Assembly (NCBI GenBank): GCA_902475415.1
Contig: CABRZK010000059.1
Coordinates: 1-11,101, forward strand
DNA: 11,101 nt
Source of the DNA: an uncultured Eubacterium sp.
Lineage (GTDB): Bacteria; Bacillota; Clostridia; Lachnospirales; Lachnospiraceae
Direction: 5' to 3'
The notes under the pieces are model-generated. The model was not told the DNA's origin, did not search any database, and saw only the letters and a program-made list of their open reading frames with translations. Position 1 is the stretch's first letter. Every line of letters starts with the position of its first letter. This document shows, piece after piece, positions 6,141 to 11,101 of the stretch. A program made the translations under genes and the position numbers.

Positions 6141-8153
6141 CTATTTTTGTTTTTTCTTGTGCACGTTACGAATCGCTTTTCTCTTTTTCGGTTTTGTACT
6201 GCCTGTACTCTGTTCCTGCCCAGATCCGGTAAATGCCCGATTATTTCCTTTCCCGTTATTTTTGCCGGTATAGGATGTATATTTATTATTATTCCCGTTT
6301 TTGTGAGACGCAGGTGAGCCATGTCCGTTTGCCTGATATCCGGCATTCTGGTGTCCATTATGTTTTGGACGAATCAGGCACTTTGGACCATATCCTATCA
6401 GATCTGTCCGGTGTGCCAGATGCAGTGCCTCATAAACGAGATCATAATTTTTCGGATTCCGGTACTGGATCAATGCACGCTGCATCGCCTTTTCATGGGG
6501 ATTATTGGTTACATATACTTTTTTCATGGTACGTGGATCCAGACCGGTATAATACATGCAGGTAGAAATCGTTGATGGGGTTGGATAAAAATCCTGCACC
6601 TGTTCCGGCATATAGCCAAGATCTCTCAGGTATTCCGCCAGCTCTACCGCTTCTTTTAAAGTAGAACCCGGATGAGATGACATCAGATAAGGAACCAGAT
6701 ACTGTTTCTTTCCGATACGTTCGTTGATTTTCTTATATTCTTCCCGGAATTTATTATATACAGCGACCGGCGGTTTACCCATCAGAGATAATACGGAATC
6801 AGAAATATGTTCCGGTGCTACTTTCAGCTGGCCACTGACATGGTGTTCACATAATTCCCGGAAAAATGTCTTGTCTTTATCACAGATCAGGTAATCGAAA
6901 CGAATACCGGAACGGATAAATACTTTTTTTACGTTTGGAAGTACCCGCAACTCCCGCAGCAGATCCAGATAGTCAGAATGATCGACTTTCAAATTTGGAC
7001 ATGGCGTCGGGAACAGACACTGGCGGTTCTTACATACACCTCTGGTCAGCTGTTTGTCACAGGACGGACCACGGAAATTGGCCGTCGGGCCTCCGACATC
7101 ATGAATATAACCTTTGAAATCCGGCTCCCACACCATCTGTTTCGCTTCATTGATAATGGATTCGTGGCTTCTTGTCTGAATAATTCTGCCCTGATGGAAG
7201 GTCAGTGCGCAGAAACTGCATCCGCCGTAACAGCCACGGTTGCTTACCAGACTGAATTTTACCTCTTCAATTGCCGGAACACCGCCTGCTTCTTCGTAAG
7301 ACGGATGATATGTTCTCATATACGGCAAAGCATATACCGCATCCATTTCACTGGTAGAAAGCGGTTTTGACGGCGGATTCTGTACCACAAAACATTTGTT
7401 TGGGTATGGCTCGATCAGACGTTTGGCTGTAAATGGATCTGTATTGCAATACTGCGTATAAAAACTTCTGGCATAAGATTCTTTATTTGCACAGATTTCC
7501 TCAAAAGAAGGCAACGTGATTCCATCATATACACTTTCCGGTTCCTTGGTTTTATATACGGTACCATCAATATAAGTCAGATCTTTGATAGATATACCAC
7601 TGCGTAGTCCCTCTGCCACGGCAACGATACTCCGCTCTCCCATGCCGTAAAGAAGCAGATCAGCTCCGGAATCCAGCAGAATGGAACGTTTTACTTTATT
7701 AGACCAGTAGTCATAGTGTCCCAACCGGCGCAGACTTGCCTCCAGTCCACCAATAATCAGAGGTGTATGTTTGTATGTACGTCGAATCAGGTTACAGTAG
7801 ACAACCGTTGCATAATCGGGACGTTTTCCCATAATACCTCCCGGTGTAAAGGCATCTTTCTGTCGTCGTTTTTTGGATACGGAATAGTGATTTACCATGG
7901 AATCCATATTTCCGCCGGTTACGATAAATCCCAGTTTCGGTTCCCCTAAAATACTGATACTTTCCGGATTTTTCCAGTCTGGCTGTGAAATGATACCTAC
8001 CGTAAATCCATTTGCCTGCAGAATACGGCTGATGATGGCATGCCCGAAAGAGGGATGATCCACGTATGCATCACCAATAACGTATACAAAATCCAGTTGT
8101 TCTATTCCCTGTGCCTTCATATCGGCACGGCTGATTGGTAAAAATTGTTTCAT
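6141..8153 (-). CDS. YgiQ family radical SAM protein
   Basis: This is a large radical SAM enzyme, 670 residues, of the YgiQ/UPF0313 family, whose substrate is unknown to me. Residues 1-290 form the conserved N-terminal part (for example LIIGGLEASLRRLGHYDYW, 132-150). The iron-sulphur motif follows at Cys308, Cys312 and Cys315 in RGCYGGCSFCALTFHQGR. A second cysteine group (Cys365, Cys374, Cys379, Cys385) lies in the region typical of this family and could hold another metal site. The conserved part ends near residue 596. The last 74 residues are a low-complexity Asn/Gly/Lys tail closing with a strongly basic stretch, perhaps RNA-binding. AAGGA about ten bases before the ATG lies over the stop of the upstream rRNA-modifying gene, 13 bases away. 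The neighbours hint at an RNA-related role, which is inference only. Confidence 0.95.
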   Translation of the reverse strand: MKQFLPISRADMKAQGIEQLDFVYVIGDAYVDHPSFGHAIISRILQANGFTVGIISQPDWKNPESISILGEPKLGFIVTGGNMDSMVNHYSVSKKRRQKDAFTPGGIMGKRPDYATVVYCNLIRRTYKHTPLIIGGLEASLRRLGHYDYWSNKVKRSILLDSGADLLLYGMGERSIVAVAEGLRSGISIKDLTYIDGTVYKTKEPESVYDGITLPSFEEICANKESYARSFYTQYCNTDPFTAKRLIEPYPNKCFVVQNPPSKPLSTSEMDAVYALPYMRTYHPSYEEAGGVPAIEEVKFSLVSNRGCYGGCSFCALTFHQGRIIQTRSHESIINEAKQMVWEPDFKGYIHDVGGPTANFRGPSCDKQLTRGVCKNRQCLFPTPCPNLKVDHSDYLDLLRELRVLPNVKKVFIRSGIRFDYLICDKDKTFFRELCEHHVSGQLKVAPEHISDSVLSLMGKPPVAVYNKFREEYKKINERIGKKQYLVPYLMSSHPGSTLKEAVELAEYLRDLGYMPEQVQDFYPTPSTISTCMYYTGLDPRTMKKVYVTNNPHEKAMQRALIQYRNPKNYDLVYEALHLAHRTDLIGYGPKCLIRPKHNGHQNAGYQANGHGSPASHKNGNNNKYTSYTGKNNGKGNNRAFTGSGQEQSTGSTKPKKRKAIRNVHKKKQK

Positions 8154-8166
8154 TTATCTTACATCC

Positions 8167-8892
8167 TTATGTTGTTTCATCTTTTAAATCTTTGATTTCT
8201 TTTTCTGTTAATTCACGCCAGCTTCCTGGTTTCAACGTTTCATCCAGATGAAGGCTTCCCATAGACAGCCGTTTCAGGTAAACGACCTCTTTCCCAACAG
8301 CCTGAAACATCCGTTTTACCTGATGAAATTTGCCTTCTGTGATGGTTACATAAATTTCTGATGTGTTGCAGCTTTCATCGGTATGCAAAATTTCCAGCTG
8401 GGCAGGCGCTGTCAAATTTTTTTCTCCAATATCCAATCCTTGCTGAAAAGCCTCAACATCCTGCAATGTGACGACGCCGTTAATACGTGCATAATAAGTT
8501 TTTGGAACATGTTTTCCGGGTGCAAGTAACTGGTGATTGAGCGGACCGTCATCTGTGATCAGAAGTAATCCTTCCGTATCTTTATCCAGCCGTCCTACCG
8601 GAGAAAGTCCGCGGCGCATCGTTTCCGGGATAAAATCCATCACCGTCTGATCATGGCAATCCCGGGTGGCGGTAACACATCCGGCTGGCTTGTGAAGCAT
8701 CAGATAATGATATTTCTGATACGAGATCACGTTTCCATCCAGGCAGATACAGTCGGTATCCGGATCGCATTTTTCACCACCGTCTGTAACAATATTGCCA
8801 TTTTTCGTAATACGTTTACTTTTTATTAACTTTTTACTCTCAGATCGGGTAGCCACCTGCATTTGAGAGAGAAATTTATCAATTCGAATCAT
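8167..8892 (-). CDS. RsuA family pseudouridine synthase
   Basis: A single-domain-pair pseudouridine synthase of the RsuA/RluB/E/F group, probably acting on rRNA. With the chosen start it has 241 residues. The S4 domain opens directly at MIRIDKFLSQMQ, the catalytic domain begins near HYLMLHKPAG (62-71), and the active-site Asp103 lies in GRLDKDTEGLLLITDDG (100-116). EGKFHQVKRMF at 186-196 is the second signature. An in-frame ATG at 8979 would add 29 residues (beginning MKISCMICF). These match nothing in the family and no good ribosome site precedes either codon, so I use 8892 because family members start with the S4 helix. The gene is first in the run of minus-strand genes toward recU, with a possible promoter 107 bases upstream. 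The bases around its stop carry the ribosome site of the next gene. Confidence 0.94.
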   Translation of the reverse strand: MIRIDKFLSQMQVATRSESKKLIKSKRITKNGNIVTDGGEKCDPDTDCICLDGNVISYQKYHYLMLHKPAGCVTATRDCHDQTVMDFIPETMRRGLSPVGRLDKDTEGLLLITDDGPLNHQLLAPGKHVPKTYYARINGVVTLQDVEAFQQGLDIGEKNLTAPAQLEILHTDESCNTSEIYVTITEGKFHQVKRMFQAVGKEVVYLKRLSMGSLHLDETLKPGSWRELTEKEIKDLKDETT

Positions 8893-8998
8893 AGTTATCT
8901 GCTTTCTAATCAAATTATCAGGAATCTGTGACGATTTGCTTGCTTCTATAACAAAACAAATCATACAGCTAATCTTCATGTCAACCTATATCATTCCT

Positions 8999-9027
8999 AT
9001 TATAGTGGTCTGAATACAAATCCGCAA
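8999..9027 (-). promoter_or_regulatory. Possible sigma-A-type promoter for the rsuA-like to recU operon
   Basis: In the 142-base gap between the M23 peptidase gene and the rsuA-like gene, the minus strand has a perfect TATAAT (8999-9004). A weak -35 box TTGCGG (9022-9027) lies exactly 17 bases upstream. Only three of six -35 bases match, so the call is tentative. Transcription would start near 8992 and give a leader of about 100 nt before the ATG at 8892. A TTGACA further downstream has no fitting -10 box. Confidence 0.45.
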
Positions 9028-9034
9028 GTCTCAG

Positions 9035-9673
9035 TTATGGAAGATATGACGCATAGAGTTTGTTTTTTTCCAGTGTTTTTAGGTAGGGGTATGGGTTCAC
9101 CGCTTTATCCCCGGTTTCTGTCAGAATATAGATTCCCACATGCAGATGCACATCAAACTGTCCCGTTGTGCCTTCCTCTCCATAACCGGAATCACCGGCA
9201 AATCCAAGGAACTGTCCGGCTTTTACCGACATTCCTTCCGTCAGATCCTGCGCATAAGATTCTAAATGTGCATAGTAATAATAGACTCCGGAAGCACTGC
9301 GAATACCGACACGCCAGCCACCAAGTTTTAACCAGCCAAGCTGTTCTAACGTACCATCGGTCATACTGATTACCGGATAAATGCCCCGTTGATTTTCCGT
9401 GGTCATCAGATCTGTTCCTTCATGTCTGCGATTTCCACCATATGTTCTGGAATTTCCCCAGGAATTTTCGTAGTGACATGTCTCTGCATTCCCCGGCTCC
9501 GAGATCAGTGGAAAATACTTTAGTTCACTGACAATCTGTGAATTTTGTTTCATCGATAAGAACATGGTTTCATTATGGAACAACTTTCTGGTCAGAATGC
9601 AGTCCAGGAAACAAACGGAAAGTACAATGTAAAAAAGAATCCATGTTTTTTTCTTTCTCATTCTTTTTCTCAC
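9035..9673 (-). CDS. Membrane-anchored M23 family (LytM-type) peptidase
   Basis: A short, basic N-terminus (RKRMRKKK) and one hydrophobic segment at residues about 11-28 predict a signal anchor with the rest outside the membrane. The extracellular part is an M23 zinc metallopeptidase fold. His84 and Asp88 form the HxxxD motif in RRHEGTDL, His136 lies in YYAHLE, and His176/His178 form HLH in DVHLHVGIY. All zinc and catalytic positions are kept, so it probably cuts peptidoglycan cross-bridges or peptides. The 212-residue size and single anchor recall SpoIIQ-like and other sporulation M23 proteins, and it is divergent from a YlbJ-like gene. A sporulation role is therefore a fair guess but not proved. 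The start is uncertain: GTG at 9673 or ATG at 9661 (four residues shorter), neither with a clear ribosome site. Confidence 0.88.
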   Translation of the reverse strand: MRKRMRKKKTWILFYIVLSVCFLDCILTRKLFHNETMFLSMKQNSQIVSELKYFPLISEPGNAETCHYENSWGNSRTYGGNRRHEGTDLMTTENQRGIYPVISMTDGTLEQLGWLKLGGWRVGIRSASGVYYYYAHLESYAQDLTEGMSVKAGQFLGFAGDSGYGEEGTTGQFDVHLHVGIYILTETGDKAVNPYPYLKTLEKNKLYASYLP

Positions 9674-9713
9674 AGTCAGGAATTACTTAAAGATATGTAA
9701 AATAAGATATAGT

Positions 9714-10647
9714 ATGAAAAAGAAACTGATTGCTTTTACATTAATCTTATGTATTGCTTATGGAATTTTCCGTCCTAAAATGTTTGCCTCAGCAGCTGCA
9801 AATGGTCTGTATTTATGGTACCATTCGGTGCTACCGACATTGCTTCCTTTTGGGATTATATCCAACATCATGATTCGAACTGGACTGTATGATAATGTTT
9901 TTGACAGAATCAGTTCTGTATTAAAACATATCTATCCATTACGCGCTCCGCTTTTTTACCCGATCATTGCAGGATTTTTGTTTGGATTTCCATTAGGAAG
10001 CAAACTGTGTGCAGATTTATATCACATTGGTAAAATATCGAAAAAAGAGGCCGTAATTGTCAGTTGCATCAGTAACAATTTCGGACCGGCATTTCTGTTT
10101 AATTATGTATGCCATACACTTCCGGGAAATTTGCTGCCGGACTGGCTTTTTCTGATGATCTGTTATCTGTCTCCTCTTCATTGGAAGAATCCTGATTACT
10201 TTTTCACCAAAGTGGCCGGACGAAAAAAGCCCAGAAAAAATACCGCCATCCCGATCTGAACTAACTCTAACAATCATTGATGACGGCATTATGAACGGTT
10301 TTACTACTATGATAAAACTCGCCGGTTATATTATGTTTTTTTCAATTGCAGCAGATATAATAACACATCTGCCAATTTCACAGTCCACACTATCCTGTTG
10401 CGTAGGATTTCTGGAAATCACAAATGGCATTTATATACTGAACGAGTCCACTTTGCCTGTTGTGCAGAAATGGATCCTGGCCGCCGCCTTTGTATCCTTT
10501 GGAGGGCTGAGCGGTCTGTGTCAGACGGCATCGATGCTGTCCGAATTAAAAACAGGATTATCTGTCTATGTAAAATTTCGATTGGCAAATATGTGTGTGA
10601 CTATACTGCTTACAGCTGTTCTGGTTTATTGTCTGAACTTCCGATAA
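9714..10647 (+). pseudogene. ylbJ: YlbJ-like sporulation membrane protein (nucleoside-recognition/gate type), split by a frameshift
   Basis: Two plus-strand reading frames together make one family member. The first (9714-10259, 181 residues) starts with a membrane segment and carries GLYLWYHSVLPTLLPFGI (31-48), PIIAGFLFGFPLGSK (83-97) and SNNFGPAF (120-127). The second (ATG at 10291, open from 10159, to 10647) carries MNGFTTMIKLAGYI, VGFLEITNGI and FGGLSGLCQTASML. These are gate-domain helices in the family order. Removing one A from either A-tract near 10223-10240 joins them into 310 residues with no gap. YlbJ in Bacillus is a mother-cell sporulation protein needed for spore cortex; transport is assumed, not proved. 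No ribosome site is evident before 9714. It may be a real pseudogene, a base-calling error, or an expressed gene rescued by slippage. Only 40 bases separate it from the divergent M23 gene. Confidence 0.8.
10223..10240 (+). other. Paired A6 tracts at the ylbJ frame break
   Basis: Two runs of six A (10223-10228 and 10235-10240) lie 18 bases apart, end to end, exactly where the coding frame must move by +1. Dropping one A in the second run continues the protein as RKIPPSRSELTLTIIDDGIM and restores the downstream family motifs. Dropping one in the first works equally well. Such tracts are typical places for replication slippage, polymerase slippage or sequencing error; the sequence alone cannot tell which. 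Confidence 0.7.
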
Positions 10648-11101
10648 CATCAAACTGTTCTGTTTCCTGTGCTGCTTCCGGGGTTTCTTCGGAAACAGGC
10701 TCTTCTTCCTCTTCAGCTGGAGTAAGCTCATTGCGGTTTGCTTTTACAATGTCATAGCAATTCTGCAGGGAAGACATTAATCCATCATATTTTGCCTTGT
10801 TTGTGTCAATGGCATGTACAACGATATTTTCCAGATTACCAAGCAGATTATCTGTATATTCAATTGCAGCTGTACGGATATTGTCGGCATCTTCTGTCGC
10901 TTTATCCAGAATTTCCTGCGCCTGATTTGTGGCGATGGAAACTACTTCATTTGCCTGGGCATAAGCCTGCTGCATAATCTGATGTTCACTGACAAGCTCA
11001 TTTGTCTGAATCTGCGCCTGTGCAAGAATCTCCTCTGCTTTTGCCTGGGCATCAGCAAGAATCGCATCTTTGTTGCTGATGATCTTCTGGTAACGTTTGA
11101 T
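10610..11101 (-). CDS. Ala/Gln-rich helical protein with acidic tail, ATP-synthase-b/DivIVA-like (5' end outside window)
   Basis: The reading frame is open to the right edge, so at least 163 residues belong to it; the methionine at 10975 is internal. The first visible 110 residues are rich in Ala, Gln, Glu and Lys in a long amphipathic helix pattern (for example DAQAKAEEILAQAQIQTNE). They probably form a coiled coil, as in ATP synthase b-subunit-like and DivIVA-like cell-division proteins. The last 38 residues are acidic and Pro/Glu-rich and look disordered. I recall such genes, often labelled ATPase, beside coaD and ylbJ in Clostridia, which fits the adjacent ylbJ-like gene. No catalytic motif is visible in this part. 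Its stop lies 38 bases inside the convergent ylbJ-like gene. The molecular function is unknown. Confidence 0.75.
   Translation of the reverse strand: MKRYQKIISNKDAILADAQAKAEEILAQAQIQTNELVSEHQIMQQAYAQANEVVSIATNQAQEILDKATEDADNIRTAAIEYTDNLLGNLENIVVHAIDTNKAKYDGLMSSLQNCYDIVKANRNELTPAEEEEEPVSEETPEAAQETEQFDVIGSSDNKPEQL

Noticed and set aside
6116..6358. 80-codon minus-strand open frame over the end of the YgiQ-type gene
   Set aside because: It is an out-of-frame shadow of the low-complexity tail, with no ribosome site or recognisable motif.
8893..8979. 29-residue N-terminal extension of the RsuA-type protein
   Set aside because: It is in frame but has no family match, and the S4 domain normally begins at the very start of the protein, at the ATG at 8892.
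9675..9735. CATACTAT on the minus strand as a sigma-E -10 box for the M23 gene
   Set aside because: It resembles the sigma-E -10 box, but no -35-like sequence lies 13-15 bases upstream, so the match may be chance in AT-rich DNA.
10223..10264. A AAA AAG slippery heptamer in the frame of the ylbJ N-terminal half, suggesting programmed -1 frameshifting
   Set aside because: A -1 slip leads to a stop at 10262-10264 and not into the frame of the C-terminal half, which needs +1 (or -2). No strong downstream stem is evident either.
10660..10698. Inverted repeat CTGTTTCC / GGAAACAG downstream of ylbJ as a terminator
   Set aside because: The loop is 23 bases and no T tract follows. It falls in the Pro/Glu-repeat coding part of the opposite gene, which explains the repeated bases.
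1..11101. Mobile elements, CRISPR arrays, toxin-antitoxin or phage-defence genes
   Set aside because: No transposase, integrase, regular direct-repeat array or defence domain was seen on either strand; every long frame is accounted for by housekeeping families.

Overview
The window looks like chromosomal core-genome sequence from a Gram-positive, spore-forming-type Clostridia, most likely the family Lachnospiraceae. The evidence is moderate-to-low GC, AGGAGG-type ribosome sites, a consensus sigma-A-like promoter, the hisZ-hisG(short)-hisD-hisB order, RecU rather than RuvC, and a YlbJ-type sporulation membrane protein beside an M23 peptidase. The lineage is inferred from gene families and order, not from a marker gene. 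I see no insertion sequence, phage gene, CRISPR array, tRNA or rRNA, and no stretch over 300 bases without a gene.

Layout, read in the direction of transcription (nearly everything is on the minus strand, so right to left). (1) 10610-11101: the C-terminal part of an Ala/Gln-rich helical protein with an acidic tail, running off the right edge. (2) 9714-10647, plus strand, the only plus-strand gene: a YlbJ-like membrane protein, split into two reading frames at a pair of six-A tracts. (3) 9035-9673: a membrane-anchored M23 peptidase divergent from ylbJ. (4) 8892 down to 3926: five tightly packed genes, RsuA-type pseudouridine synthase, YgiQ-type radical SAM protein, RluA-type pseudouridine synthase, histidine-phosphatase-superfamily protein and RecU. 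Gaps are 5-21 bases, with a one-base stop/start overlap at the phosphatase/RecU junction. (5) 3811 down to 1: the histidine biosynthesis operon hisZ-hisG-hisD-hisB, followed at the left edge by the first 13 codons of a further gene, probably another his gene. A consensus promoter (TTGACA, 17-base spacer, TATAAT) overlaps the recU stop codon and should drive the his genes.

How the parts work together: HisZ and short HisG form the split ATP phosphoribosyltransferase that commits PRPP and ATP to histidine synthesis. HisB makes imidazole acetol-phosphate later in the pathway, and HisD does the final oxidations. The middle cluster combines RNA modification (RsuA, RluA), a radical SAM enzyme, a phosphatase and recombination repair (RecU). 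It looks like a housekeeping operon with no obvious single pathway. The right end has the look of a sporulation/cell-envelope region.

I found no convincing undescribed system. The best points for a second look are the ylbJ frame break, the his promoter and its 80-90 nt leader with a tandem TAGCA repeat, the 38-base tail-to-tail overlap at the right end, and the low-complexity tail on the YgiQ-type protein.
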